The notes under the pieces: generated by a model
What the model saw: only the letters and a program-made list of their open reading frames with translations
Told to the model about the DNA's origin: nothing
The model's database searches: none
Position numbers and translations under genes: made by a program
Assembly (NCBI GenBank): GCA_003512955.1
Contig: DOTG01000022.1
Coordinates: 1-64,000 of the forward strand
Length of the DNA: 64,000 bases
Direction of reading: 5' to 3'
Origin: Marinilabiliales bacterium
GTDB lineage: Bacteria; Bacteroidota; Bacteroidia; Bacteroidales; SZUA-534
Part shown: positions 51,520 through 61,279 of the stretch, piece by piece
How the letters are laid out: each line of letters starts with the position of its first letter
How positions within the stretch are numbered: position 1 is the stretch's first letter

Positions 51520-53493
51520 CTATCTGCAATATGTTGTTATCATACGTTCAGCCTGAGTAACATCCAGTTTTAAAGCTTGCTGCCAATCATCACAGGCACG
51601 GGGGTTATCACCCATTAAATGATACACATTTCCCCGGTTTAAGTAGGCAGGACCAAAATCGGGCCTGGCTTCAATTACCACATTGTATTTTCCGATAGCC
51701 TCGTTGTATAATTCCAACCGGGCAAGGGTGTTAGCTAAAAAATAGGCAATTTGGATGTTTCCGGGTTCTAAGCTTTCGAGTTTCTTATAAATAGTAGCAG
51801 CAAGCTGAAACTGTTGGGTTTGATAATAGACCGAGGCTAGTTCTGTCAATGCCGACCAATGGTCTGGATGTTTCTCCAAAAAGGTAGTGAAACTTTGGGT
51901 ACTTGCTTCCCAGTGCCCCAATTGTTTTTCGGCCAGGCCTTTTTGATAATAAATGTCAATAACCGGGCAGCCTAAGCTGATACTTTGGTTAAAATCACTT
52001 ACTGCTTCTGAAAAATTACCCATTTTAGTCAGCAGAAACCCCCGGTGGTAATAATTCATGGCATTTTTAGGTTCAGAGGTAACAGCTGCCGAAAATTGCG
52101 ATAAGGCCACATCGTTCTGTTGTGTTAAGTAATAACAAATACCCAGTTGAATGTACGATTGGTAAAAATTGGGAGCCAATTGTAACGTCTGTCGGTAATC
52201 CTGAATGGCATTTTGGTAGTCTTTTTTGTCCTGATGGGCTTTTCCCCGTTCAAAATAGGCTAGCGGAAGTTCAGGTTCTGTTGTTATAACCCGGCTCCAG
52301 ATGGCAATCTCACTTTCCCAGTGTTTACTGTAGTTCCATGAGGCAAAACCAAGAACGGTTAAAAGTATTCCAAAAAAGGAATACAGGTAAATGGGTTTCA
52401 GTTTTTCCAGTTTGGGAATCACTAAGGAACCCAAAGCCAGTCCCAATCCAATGTATGGGACATAGGAATACCGGTCCGAAACCAAATCATTCCCGGTAGG
52501 GATTATTTTTATAACCAATACAGTTGATACTGCATAAAAAAGCATCCCGGCCAGGAAGAACCTGCCCTTACGGAATCGGTAAGTAAGTACAGCTAATAGT
52601 AATAACCACAACCAACCCAGATAATAGGGAAAGGCCATTTGTCCATCCATAATTCGGGGGTACAGGTGTTTGATACTTAACCCGACGGGTGCAAAAAGCT
52701 GGGTAACATACCAGGTAAAGGAATACACGGGCATGGTCACCAGTTGCCCCAGAGAGTAGCTATCGGCGATGGGCTGTATAAAGTCAATGGATTGCTGGGC
52801 TTTAATGTTGACGATTCCAAAAATTAATGAAAGCAGAAAATAGGGCCATTTGTTTATGATGGATTTCCAGTTGATCTTTCCACTCCTGATGTAATCAACA
52901 ATAATTAGAACCAAAGGAAGAATTACCGCTGTGGCTTTTGATAACAATGAAAACAAAAAGAAAACAGTAGCGGTTGCCCACCAAAGTTTCTTCCCGGTTT
53001 CATGCCAATTTAAGTAACACAACAGCGAAAGCAGGAAAAAGAAGGTAAACAATACATCTTTCCGTTCCGAAACCCAGATAACCGATTCCATGTGCATGGG
53101 ATGCAGGGCAAAAAGAAGTGCCGCAAAAAGGGCCACGTTTTTATTTGTTGGTAATCTGGTAACAAAAAAGAAAACCAACAGCACATTTATTAAATGCAGG
53201 ATAAGGTTGTGCAACCGGAATCCCAAGGGATTGGTGCCAAACAATTGATAATCGGCAATAAACGAGAGGGTTGTAAGTGGGTGATACAACCCATACACAA
53301 ACTCAGAAAAAACAGTCCCCATCTGATTTGGAAAATCAATAACCACAGGATTGTTAAGGATTAACCGACCGTCGTCGAGGTTAGGATAAAAAGGGAAACC
53401 CAGGCTTGGAGCGTAAATAGCAACAGTAACCCCTAGAATGGCCGCTAACCAGAGAAACGGCTTTTTTTGTATTGCATTTAGAAAAACCTTCAT
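51520..53493 (-). CDS. TMTC-like membrane protein with TPR repeats
   Basis: The 657-residue protein has about 10-11 membrane segments (first about 385 residues) followed by seven or so tetratricopeptide repeats (about 400-645). The membrane part has the GT-C glycosyltransferase features DDGRLILNNP, LHPMHMESVIWVSERKDVL and SDRYSYVPYIGLGL known in TMTC O-mannosyltransferases of animals and their bacterial relatives. The DD near residue 40 fits the catalytic loop. A role as a protein glycosyltransferase is an inference. Confidence 0.75.
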   Translation of the reverse strand: MKVFLNAIQKKPFLWLAAILGVTVAIYAPSLGFPFYPNLDDGRLILNNPVVIDFPNQMGTVFSEFVYGLYHPLTTLSFIADYQLFGTNPLGFRLHNLILHLINVLLVFFFVTRLPTNKNVALFAALLFALHPMHMESVIWVSERKDVLFTFFFLLSLLCYLNWHETGKKLWWATATVFFLFSLLSKATAVILPLVLIIVDYIRSGKINWKSIINKWPYFLLSLIFGIVNIKAQQSIDFIQPIADSYSLGQLVTMPVYSFTWYVTQLFAPVGLSIKHLYPRIMDGQMAFPYYLGWLWLLLLAVLTYRFRKGRFFLAGMLFYAVSTVLVIKIIPTGNDLVSDRYSYVPYIGLGLALGSLVIPKLEKLKPIYLYSFFGILLTVLGFASWNYSKHWESEIAIWSRVITTEPELPLAYFERGKAHQDKKDYQNAIQDYRQTLQLAPNFYQSYIQLGICYYLTQQNDVALSQFSAAVTSEPKNAMNYYHRGFLLTKMGNFSEAVSDFNQSISLGCPVIDIYYQKGLAEKQLGHWEASTQSFTTFLEKHPDHWSALTELASVYYQTQQFQLAATIYKKLESLEPGNIQIAYFLANTLARLELYNEAIGKYNVVIEARPDFGPAYLNRGNVYHLMGDNPRACDDWQQALKLDVTQAERMITTYCR

Positions 53494-53634
53494 ACCTAAG
53501 CGATATTATAAATTCCAAAGTTAAACGATTCACCAATTTTTAAGAATTTTTAATTGTTTTCTTGTCTCATTTGTTTTCAAAAGGTTTAAGTGTATTTTTA
53601 TCACTATTAAAAAACAATTCTTAGTTTATTTAGA

Positions 53635-55779
53635 ATGATGAAATATCTGTTTCTCTTTTTGGTTTTTGTCAATCCTTTAAACCTTTTACTGGCGCAGAAC
53701 GAGCTTATTTCAAATGGTGCAGCTTACAAATATAAAATCGGTTCCTCGTCCATTTCATCGGATTGGAACCAACCCGGTTTTGATGATTCCGGTTGGCAGA
53801 CAGGTTACGGAGGCATCGGTTATGGGGATAATGACGACCAGACAACAATTGAAGCTTGTACCAGCGTATATTTGCGTTTTACCTTTTCTATCAACGATAC
53901 CGCAGCTTTAAAAGAATTGAGCCTTTTCACCGATTTTGATGACGGATTCCGGGCGTATGTGAATGGTGGGCTGTTTGCCAGTGTAAACTTAGGCAGCCAT
54001 AGCACCTCAACCACATGGGATCAGGTCACCGAACGACCGCACGAAGCAGAAATGTATCGCTGGGTGGAAGCCCGCGTTCCATGCTATTATATTGGGAAAG
54101 AATTTATTAAAGGTCATTTCAAAAATGGGCAGAATGTTTTAGCCATCGAAGTTCATAACGATGCAGTGAATGGCTCCGATCTCTCTTTTTTATGTGCCCT
54201 TTACGACATGACCGGCTCTTGGTTTAACATGTATGACGAACGGTTTAGATATGTTCAGGATATTGATCTGGACTCAACCCCTTTACCCATCATCAAAATT
54301 GAAACCGATGAATACGGGTTTCGATACAAACACGTTCCTGTAATTGCTGACATGCAGGTAATTTTCGATTCTGCCCAGACCTACCAGAAACCGGAATTTC
54401 TACCGAACCACTACAACGGGCAAATACGCATCGAGATTAAGGGTGAATCTTCGTCCGATTATGCCAAACGTTCGTATAAATTAGAAACCCAAAACACCGA
54501 TGGAACCAACTTAAATATCCCTCTTTTAGGGATGCCCGCCGGCAACGATTGGATACTGATGGGACCTTATCAGGATAAAAGCCAGATACGGAATGCCTTT
54601 GTGTTCGATTTGGGACGGAAACAAGGACATTACGAACCCAGATACCATTTCTGTGAACTGATTCTAAACGGCCAGAATCAAGGGCTGTACATGCTTACTG
54701 AAAAAATCAGACGCGACAAATACCGCGTGGATATTTCCAAACTGGAGCCTACCGAACTTTCCGGCGACGGTTTAACCGGTGGCTATATTTTTAAGTACGA
54801 TAAAGGCGCCTCGGGCATTCAGTTGGTTTACCCCGATGCCGATGAAATACCTTATGCACAGGGCAATTACATCCATAGTTTTGTCGATGAATTTTACAGC
54901 GGATTGCAAACCAATCATGGACTCGATCATCAAACAGGATACCGGAAATATGTTTCGCACAAGTCGTTGATAGATTATATTCTGGTGAACGAGATGACCA
55001 AAAATGCTGATTCCTATCTGTACAGCACTTATTTGTATAAAGACAAAGATTCCGAAGACGGCCGTATCCATTATGGCCCGCTATGGGATTATGATTTGGG
55101 GTTTGGAAACACCATGTTTCAGGAAGGGAATTTAACCCATAAATGGCAGTTTGATTATAACAAAACCTTGAAAATAACACGTATGCTGCAAGATACGGCT
55201 TTGGTCAGAATTTTGAATGAGCGTTGGAGAACCTTGCGGGCCGGTGAATTTTCCAATACAAGGGTACTATTTACCATCGATTCGATGGTAGCCTCCATGA
55301 AAACTTCCATTGAACGGAACAACCAGGTTTGGCCGGTTATAGACAAGTACCTATTTAATCCGGCGTATATACCCAATAATTACGAGGAAGAAATTGCCAT
55401 CATGAAAAACTGGTTAACCACCCGCCTGGCTTGGATGGATTCAAACTTACCGAAAATAAGTTATCCGGTAACAGTGTATCAAGGAATTGAAGTATTGGCC
55501 AGCACACAAAACGGGGTTTCCGTTTTCCCGAATCCATTTGACACCGAAACCACCATCCAATTTGAAGTATTGCAGCCAGCAACGGTTACCATCGAACTCA
55601 TGGATAGTAAGGGTTCTGTGGTTTTTAGGCATCGACCTTCGCAGGTCAGTGTAGGAATTAACGACTACCGGTGGAATGGGGTGGATGCCCAAAACCGGGC
55701 ATTACCTTCGGGGTTATATGTATTAAGGATTACTAGCGGCGGTTCCAAACCGGTGTGGCAGAAATTGGTGAAACTTTAA
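53635..55779 (+). CDS. Secreted CotH-family protein with type IX sorting domain
   Basis: The 714-residue protein has a signal peptide (1-20), a beta-sandwich domain (about 25-190, WNQPGFDDSGWQTGYGGIGYG), a CotH domain (about 215-590) and a C-terminal type IX sorting domain (about 625-714, VFPNPFDTETTIQFEV). CotH is a protein kinase fold in spore-coat and secreted effectors. Seen here are EIKGESSSDYAKRSYKLE, LTEKIRRDKYRVDIS and the GPLWDYDLGFG metal-binding motif. It would act outside the cell; its kinase activity and targets are unknown. The neighbouring TPR gene is divergent. Confidence 0.85.
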   Translation: MMKYLFLFLVFVNPLNLLLAQNELISNGAAYKYKIGSSSISSDWNQPGFDDSGWQTGYGGIGYGDNDDQTTIEACTSVYLRFTFSINDTAALKELSLFTDFDDGFRAYVNGGLFASVNLGSHSTSTTWDQVTERPHEAEMYRWVEARVPCYYIGKEFIKGHFKNGQNVLAIEVHNDAVNGSDLSFLCALYDMTGSWFNMYDERFRYVQDIDLDSTPLPIIKIETDEYGFRYKHVPVIADMQVIFDSAQTYQKPEFLPNHYNGQIRIEIKGESSSDYAKRSYKLETQNTDGTNLNIPLLGMPAGNDWILMGPYQDKSQIRNAFVFDLGRKQGHYEPRYHFCELILNGQNQGLYMLTEKIRRDKYRVDISKLEPTELSGDGLTGGYIFKYDKGASGIQLVYPDADEIPYAQGNYIHSFVDEFYSGLQTNHGLDHQTGYRKYVSHKSLIDYILVNEMTKNADSYLYSTYLYKDKDSEDGRIHYGPLWDYDLGFGNTMFQEGNLTHKWQFDYNKTLKITRMLQDTALVRILNERWRTLRAGEFSNTRVLFTIDSMVASMKTSIERNNQVWPVIDKYLFNPAYIPNNYEEEIAIMKNWLTTRLAWMDSNLPKISYPVTVYQGIEVLASTQNGVSVFPNPFDTETTIQFEVLQPATVTIELMDSKGSVVFRHRPSQVSVGINDYRWNGVDAQNRALPSGLYVLRITSGGSKPVWQKLVKL

Positions 55780-55813
55780 GTTTTTTGCTGCTAGTTGCTT
55801 GTTAACGGTATTA

Positions 55814-56245
55814 TTATCTAGTATCTAGTTTCCCCCACCGGATGCTCCTGCTTCCATTTGCATTAACTGAAATCCGCACCTTCACGATATGTTCGGGCAA
55901 AAGCTCTTCCACCAATTCGGGCCATTCGATAAAGCAATACTGATCGGAATAAAAATAATCCTCGTAGCCCAGGTTATAAACCTCTTCCAGGTTTTTAATC
56001 CGGTAAAAATCAAAATGGAAAACTTTTAAGCTGTGTGCGGTTTGGTATTCATTAATTATGGCAAAGGTAGGGCTGGTTACCATATCGGTCACTTGCAGTT
56101 GGTTGCAAAGGGCTTTGATAAAAGTTGTTTTTCCGGCACCCATCTCCCCATAAAAAGCAAAATGGCGATGGTTGGGTAAGGATTCAAAAAATTGTGCGGC
56201 TACCCTGTCCAAATCATTCAATTGCTTTAAGATAATTTCATTCAT
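55814..56245 (-). CDS. tsaE: tRNA threonylcarbamoyladenosine synthesis ATPase
   Basis: The 143-residue protein from the ATG at 56245 has the P-loop GEMGAGKTTFIKAL (about 34-47), VTSPTFAIINEY and the DFYRIKNLEEVYNLGYEDY, FIEWPELVEELLP motifs of TsaE. It supports TsaB/TsaD in making t6A37 on tRNAs. An in-frame ATG at 56335 would add 30 residues running into uvrC, so 56245 is preferred. It is divergent from uvrC with 73 bp between starts. Confidence 0.93.
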   Translation of the reverse strand: MNEIILKQLNDLDRVAAQFFESLPNHRHFAFYGEMGAGKTTFIKALCNQLQVTDMVTSPTFAIINEYQTAHSLKVFHFDFYRIKNLEEVYNLGYEDYFYSDQYCFIEWPELVEELLPEHIVKVRISVNANGSRSIRWGKLDTR

Positions 56246-56318
56246 TTTTCCAACTTTTTGCCACAAATATAAGGAATCCTTGTTCAGCCTTTCGATATTT
56301 TTAGTTGATTTGTACTCA

Positions 56319-58124
56319 ATGAGCAGCGACGACAAACATATTGAAAAACTTAGGGAAAAAGCCTCACTGTTGCCCGATAATCCCGGCGTGTATCAGTATT
56401 TTGATACGTCGGGCGAAATTATTTATGTGGGTAAAGCCAAGAACCTGAAAAAGCGGGTGTCGTCTTATTTTACCAAATTTCACGACAGTGCCAAAACCCG
56501 CGTGCTGGTAAAAAAAATTGCCGAAATCAGGCACATCGTCGTCGATTCGGAGCAGGATGCTTTGTTGCTCGAAAACAACCTGATAAAAAAATACCAGCCC
56601 CGTTACAATGCACTATTGAAAGACGATAAAACCTTTCCATGGATTTGCATCAAAAATGAACCTTTCCCGAGGGTTTTTTCAACCCGGAATTTTATCCGCG
56701 ACGGTTCCACCTATTTTGGCCCTTATACCTCGGGCCGAACGCTAAAAGTGATGCTCGATTTTATCAAACAGCTTTATCCGTTGCGCACCTGCACCTTGAA
56801 CCTGGCTCCGGCACAAATTGCCAAAGCCAAATATAAAGTTTGCCTGGAACACCATATTGGAAACTGCTTAGGCCCATGTGTGGGCGAACAGACCGAGGAT
56901 GACTATCAACAAAGCATTCAGGATATAAAAGATATTTTAAAGGGAAACATCGGTCAGGTTATCAAATTGCTGAAGGATAGGATGGTACTTTTGAGTAGCC
57001 AATACAGATTTGAAGAGGCTCAAAAACTGAAAGAGAAATTGCAGCATCTGGAAAATTACCAGGCCAAATCTACCATCGTTAGTCCATCTATTCATAATGT
57101 CGATGTATTCTCATTTGTGGAAGACGAAGGCAGTGCCTATGTGAACTTTTTGAAAGTAGTAAACGGGGCCATCATCCAAGTGCACACGTTGGAGATGAAA
57201 AAGCGGACCGACGAAGATAAGGAATCGTTGCTTTTGACAGCCATTACCGAAATCAGGCAGCGGTTGATGAGTAATTCGCGCGAGATTCTGGTTCCTTTTG
57301 ATCTCGATTTTTCGTTCGAAGATGCCACCTTTTCAGTTCCGCAGCGGGGTGACAAAAAGAAATTGCTCGATTTGAGCATGCGCAATGCTTTTTATTACCG
57401 ACAGGAAAAGATGAAAGAGGAGATGAACCGGAGCCCGCAGAAACGTGTGGATAGGGTGATGGAAACCATGAAGAACGATCTGCGGTTGAAAGAATTCCCG
57501 GTTCATATCGAAGGGTTCGATAACTCGAACATTCAGGGGACCAACCCGGTGGCCTCGTGTGTGGTTTTTAAAAACGGGAAACCCAGCAAACGCGATTACC
57601 GCCATTTCAATATTAAAACAGTGGAAGGTGCCAACGATTTTGCCTCCATGGAAGAAATTATTTACCGCCGTTTTCACCGCCAGTTGGAGGAAAAACAGCC
57701 CTTACCCCAACTGATTGTGATTGATGGTGGAAAAGGTCAACTGGGTGCCGCCATTAATAGCCTCGAAAAGCTTGATTTGATTGGCAAGGTAGCTGTAATT
57801 GGTATTGCCAAACGGCTGGAAGAAATATATTTCCCCGGAGATTCGGTTCCCATTTATCTGGACAAAAACAGCGAAACCCTAAAAATTATTCAGCATATCC
57901 GTAACGAGTCGCACCGCTTTGGGATTACTTTCCACCGCCAAAAACGCTCGAAGGACTTTATCACATCCGAACTTGATCAAATTGGGGGTATTGGTCCCAA
58001 AACTATCGAACAATTGTTGACCCATTTTAAAAGTACCGATGGCGTTAAAAAAGCTACTGTTGAAGAATTGGAAAGCCTGTTGGGCAAGGCCAAAACAGCT
58101 TTAGTTTGGAAGTATTACCATTAA
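56319..58124 (+). CDS. uvrC: Excinuclease ABC subunit C
   Basis: The 601-residue protein from the ATG at 56319 has the GIY-YIG nuclease domain (about 15-95, NPGVYQYFDTSGEIIYVGKA), a Cys-bearing VCLEHHIGNCLGPC segment (about 180-195), a UVR motif (about 205-260, RFEEAQKLKEKL), the RNase H-like nuclease (about 390-540, HIEGFDNSNIQGTNPVAS and IDGGKGQL) and C-terminal helix-hairpin-helix motifs. It cuts damaged DNA on both sides of the lesion. The frame extends to 56172, but the family starts at MSSDDKHI. Confidence 0.95.
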   Translation: MSSDDKHIEKLREKASLLPDNPGVYQYFDTSGEIIYVGKAKNLKKRVSSYFTKFHDSAKTRVLVKKIAEIRHIVVDSEQDALLLENNLIKKYQPRYNALLKDDKTFPWICIKNEPFPRVFSTRNFIRDGSTYFGPYTSGRTLKVMLDFIKQLYPLRTCTLNLAPAQIAKAKYKVCLEHHIGNCLGPCVGEQTEDDYQQSIQDIKDILKGNIGQVIKLLKDRMVLLSSQYRFEEAQKLKEKLQHLENYQAKSTIVSPSIHNVDVFSFVEDEGSAYVNFLKVVNGAIIQVHTLEMKKRTDEDKESLLLTAITEIRQRLMSNSREILVPFDLDFSFEDATFSVPQRGDKKKLLDLSMRNAFYYRQEKMKEEMNRSPQKRVDRVMETMKNDLRLKEFPVHIEGFDNSNIQGTNPVASCVVFKNGKPSKRDYRHFNIKTVEGANDFASMEEIIYRRFHRQLEEKQPLPQLIVIDGGKGQLGAAINSLEKLDLIGKVAVIGIAKRLEEIYFPGDSVPIYLDKNSETLKIIQHIRNESHRFGITFHRQKRSKDFITSELDQIGGIGPKTIEQLLTHFKSTDGVKKATVEELESLLGKAKTALVWKYYH

Positions 58125-58249
58125 AATACAAACATCACCGATGATTTGAATCAAAACATGATTCAAGTTGATATTTTTTAGATAAGCAACAGAATGTTTG
58201 CTAAATACCTGGGTTGAATCATTTCAATTATAAATAATGACGAAGTCAT

Positions 58250-58277
58250 TGCAAATGATTGATAATTATTAATTTTG
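58250..58277 (+). promoter_or_regulatory. Promoter of the TetR gene
   Basis: TAATTTTG (58270-58277) fits the -7 box, with TTG at 58249-58251 about 18 bp upstream. It is 27 bp before the ATG at 58305. The perfect repeat TTGAATC/GATTCAA (58146-58166) lies about 100 bp upstream. Confidence 0.5.
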
Positions 58278-58304
58278 ACCTGCAAACGAAAAGAGTCAAT
58301 TGTT

Positions 58305-58889
58305 ATGCCCGAGATACATGTAAAGAGTTTGATTGTAGAATCAGCCGCTAATTTCTTTTCAAAGTTTGGTTTTAATAAAACCACGATGGATGAGATAGCC
58401 AGACACATCCATAAAGCAAAAGGGGTACTCTATTATTATTTTAAAAGTAAGGAGGAGCTATTTAATGAAGTGCTGAAGCAGGAGTTAGGAAAGGTTAAAA
58501 TTGAACTGAGCCAAATTACAAGCGGTGATTCGGACTCTTTGCTAATGCTCAACGAATACTTACTGACTAGATTACGGTTATTATATAAGTCATTAAACTA
58601 CCACGAAACCCTCAAAGCAGATTTTTTTGAAAAATATCATTTTGTGAATGATGTGAGGGTTGATTTTGTTGACTTTGAACGCTCTCAGATTTCAATTATT
58701 CTGAGCAAAGGTAAGGCAGAAGGTTATTTTGATTTTAAAGACTTGAATTCCGCCGTAAATGTCATTGTCATGGTCATGAGCAGCATTGATATTCCTTTAT
58801 TTCTTCAAAATAAGTATCCTGAGTACGAAAGTACCATTATGGAACTCTCATCAATGCTGGTGAATAGTTTAAGACCCCCAATGAAATAG
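58305..58889 (+). CDS. TetR/AcrR-family transcriptional regulator
   Basis: The 194-residue protein has the TetR helix-turn-helix: LIVESAANFFSKFGFNKTTMDEIA (about 10-33) and KGVLYYYFKSKEELFNEVL, then a helical ligand-binding part without other motifs. The frame opens with a TTG at 58275, but the ATG at 58305 fits the promoter. Downstream is a lipid operon with TGACC-based inverted repeats at its promoter, so this is its likely repressor. Confidence 0.88.
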   Translation: MPEIHVKSLIVESAANFFSKFGFNKTTMDEIARHIHKAKGVLYYYFKSKEELFNEVLKQELGKVKIELSQITSGDSDSLLMLNEYLLTRLRLLYKSLNYHETLKADFFEKYHFVNDVRVDFVDFERSQISIILSKGKAEGYFDFKDLNSAVNVIVMVMSSIDIPLFLQNKYPEYESTIMELSSMLVNSLRPPMK

Positions 58890-59278
58890 GCAGGTGGCTG
58901 TTTGTAATTAAGTATAACTAAAAGATATTTAGATAATAAGCTATATCTTTTCCCATTTTCAACATTATTTGCAGCATCAAATAATTCAACGGCATATTAA
59001 AATAGCGAAAAACTGACCAATAAACTAAAATAGTCAAAATTATTTTTATCTTTGTACTGACCAAAAAACATATTTGGTCAATATTTTTGATTAATAAAGC
59101 TTTCTATTTATTATCTAATATCCGCAACTGAAATAGAGAACAGAAATAAAATGAAACAATTAGTCGCGGTGCGGCTTCGCTAAAAAAGTGACGTGAAATT
59201 ATTGCAAAACACTCATTTTCAGAATAATCACACTGCGACTTGCGGGTATAAGGTATTACCCCCTTAAAAAAACAAACG
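58890..59278. other. Gap of 389 bp with the operator-promoter region
   Basis: The gap holds the promoter and operators at 59012-59080. The stretch 59160-59240 has a weak inverted repeat (AGTCGC near 59161 and GCGACT near 59236) of unknown meaning. Confidence 0.45.
59012..59080 (+). promoter_or_regulatory. Promoter with TetR-type operators
   Basis: TGACCAAA-N7-TTTGGTCA (59058-59080) is a perfect 8+8 inverted repeat, directly after the -7 box TATCTTTG (59047-59054). ACTGACCA occurs again at 59012-59019 before the box, with TAGTCA following at 59031. Such sites on both sides of a promoter suggest repression by the upstream TetR protein. Confidence 0.6.
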
Positions 59279-59833
59279 ATGGAAACTGTTTATGGTTATG
59301 TTCTGACTAAAGCACTGGGATGGAAAATCGGTCGCAAATTTCCTGATATTAAAAAGAGTATCATCATTTTTGCACCACACACATCTTACTTCGATTCGGT
59401 ATATGGCAAATTATTTATAAATGAGATTGGAATAAAGCATGCGTTTCTATCAAAAAAGGAATTGTTCTTTTTCCCCATGAATGTAATAATGAAATGGTAT
59501 GGATCCATCCCGGTTCGTGGGGTAAAAGGTGAAAATGCTATCTTCAAGGTGTCAAAAATGCTTGAGGAATCAGAATCGTTACATATCGTTTTATCGCCAG
59601 AAGGTACTTTGGCAAAAGTTTCTAAATGGAACAAGGGTTTTTATTATATGGCTGTAAAAGCTAATGTCCCAATCATTGTGGGTTATCTCGATTATCAAAA
59701 GAAAGAGATTGGAGTGAAAGGAGTTATTTATAATCTTGAAAGTTTGGAAGATGTAATGAGCCAGATAAGTGTTATGTATAAAGATGTTACCGCAAAGTAT
59801 CCTGAAAATTTCTCACTGGAATTAATGAATTAA
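59279..59833 (+). CDS. PlsC-like acyltransferase
   Basis: The 184-residue protein has the H(x4)D motif APHTSYFDS (about 32-40), the FPMNVIMKWYGSIPVRGV segment, and LSPEGTLAKV with the glycerophosphate acyltransferase EGT motif, so it probably joins acyl chains to a lipid or glycerol phosphate. It is shorter than most 1-acylglycerol-3-phosphate acyltransferases and lacks a long N-terminal membrane part. The patatin gene follows 5 bp later, so the two act in one lipid pathway, probably under TetR control. Confidence 0.85.
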   Translation: METVYGYVLTKALGWKIGRKFPDIKKSIIIFAPHTSYFDSVYGKLFINEIGIKHAFLSKKELFFFPMNVIMKWYGSIPVRGVKGENAIFKVSKMLEESESLHIVLSPEGTLAKVSKWNKGFYYMAVKANVPIIVGYLDYQKKEIGVKGVIYNLESLEDVMSQISVMYKDVTAKYPENFSLELMN

Positions 59834-59838
59834 AAAAA

Positions 59839-60723
59839 ATGAAACCTTCAGTATCGTTAGTGCTTTCCAGTGGTGGTGCAAGAGGAATTGCCCACATAGG
59901 GGTTATTGAAGAATCGGAACGGCAGGGATTTGAAATAAAATCAATAGCTGGATCGTCGATGGGTGCCTTGGTAGGTGGAATATATGCATCAGGGAATCTT
60001 AAAATTTATAGGGATTAGATGTGCAGGCTTGATAAAAAGTCCGTTTTTAATTTGGCTGACTTTACTTTAAGCACCAATGGGATCATAAAGGGAGACAAAG
60101 TAATTAACGAATTAAAGAAAATAGTTCCCGATATGAATATTGAAGATTTGCCTATCTCATACACAGCAGTTGCTGCCGACATTAAAAATAAAAAAGAAGT
60201 TGTTTTTGAAAAAGGGAGCCTTTATGAAGCCGTTCGTGCGTCAATATCAATCCCGGGTGTTTTTAAGCCTTATAAGTTGGATGAGATGGTTTTGATTGAT
60301 GGAGGAGTCGTAAATCCATTACCCATTAATCGGGTAAAAAGGACCCCGAGTGATCTATTGATTGCTGTAGATGTAAGTGCTTCATTAAAGCCAGAATCAA
60401 AACCACTTAAGCATGAATCCTTGAAGCAAAATGAAAACAAGAGGAACATCCCCGCATTGCTAAGTAAAAATTGGATGAATTCATATGGGGAACTTTTCAA
60501 TTATTATACACTTTTTGCACAATCAAGCAGTATGATGTTACAACAGATGTCAGCAATGTCAGTAAAAATGAATCAGCCCGACATCTTAATAAAAATGCCG
60601 ATGAACCCTTATGGTGCTTTTCATTATTATAAATCGGAAGAAATCATTAGATTAGGAGCAATGGCTGCCCAAAGAGAGCTTTCAGGTTTTGATAAGGTAA
60701 AAGCACAAATACTGTCTTCCTAA
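59839..60723 (+). pseudogene. Patatin-like phospholipase interrupted by a stop codon
   Basis: Reading from the ATG at 59839, the protein begins VSLVLSSGGARGIAHIGVIE and has the catalytic GSSMG with Ser40. After 59 codons a TAG (60016-60018) follows, and the same frame then runs on to 60723 with the second catalytic motif LIDGG. Patatins need both the Ser and the Asp, so neither half can work alone. Homologues usually have a Trp or similar near this place, so a TGG to TAG change is a likely cause. A restart at the ATG at 60019 could make the second half only. The gene is otherwise intact and of normal length (294 codons), so the change is recent, a sequencing error, or read through. Confidence 0.8.
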
Positions 60724-60746
60724 TTAACGTAAGTTTTGCCTTGGCC

Positions 60747-61277
60747 TTAAGTAACCAACATTAGGCCATTATCAAATAGGCACTGCCTAATTTCGGAGTA
60801 TCCGTTTTTGACAGAAGGTTTCACGCCGAGGAATGAATATGCGGCCAACCCAGCTAAAATGCTGACAAAGGCATTGGCAGGGCTCCTGTGCCTTGAATGC
60901 TCTATGTTGCAGATATTTTTCAGGATGCCGATAACGGACTCGATCACACCCCGCTTTTTAAGCATCAGTTTGTCATTTGTGTGCATTAACCTGTTCTTCA
61001 TATTCTTTTTAACTTTTGTTACCAGTAAAAGCCCCTGTCCAAGGAGGGCATCCTGGAGCCTGTCGCTGATGTAGCCTTTGTCCCCGAATATTTTACGGCA
61101 CAGACCTTTGCAGAGCCTGACCCAAAAATCAAAATCATTGTCGGCCACATTGCCCGGTGTAGCGGGGTTGCATGGCTCCGTCTTTGTCGGACCGATGGAA
61201 AAAACTGCCAGAGGGTGCTGCACTTTAAAAAAACCGAAACCCGCTTTGGGTATAGCCACTGTTGTGCCGTCGTGCAT
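60747..61277 (-). pseudogene. IS982-family transposase, 5' truncated
   Basis: The open frame of 176 residues matches the C-terminal half of IS982 transposases: TPGNVADND, FGDKGYISDRLQDALLGQGL, KKNMKNRL, KRGVIESVIGILKNICNIEHSRHRSPANAF and LAGLAAYSF, given as landmarks. The full family length is about 290 residues. The catalytic N-terminal part and the left end of the element are missing; the frame opens 2 bp past the end of the mazF gene. It cannot move by itself. Confidence 0.8.
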
Positions 61278-61279
61278 TT

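Noticed and set aside
60747..61277. Complete IS982 element
   Set aside because: Only the C-terminal half of the transposase is present and I could not find terminal inverted repeats.
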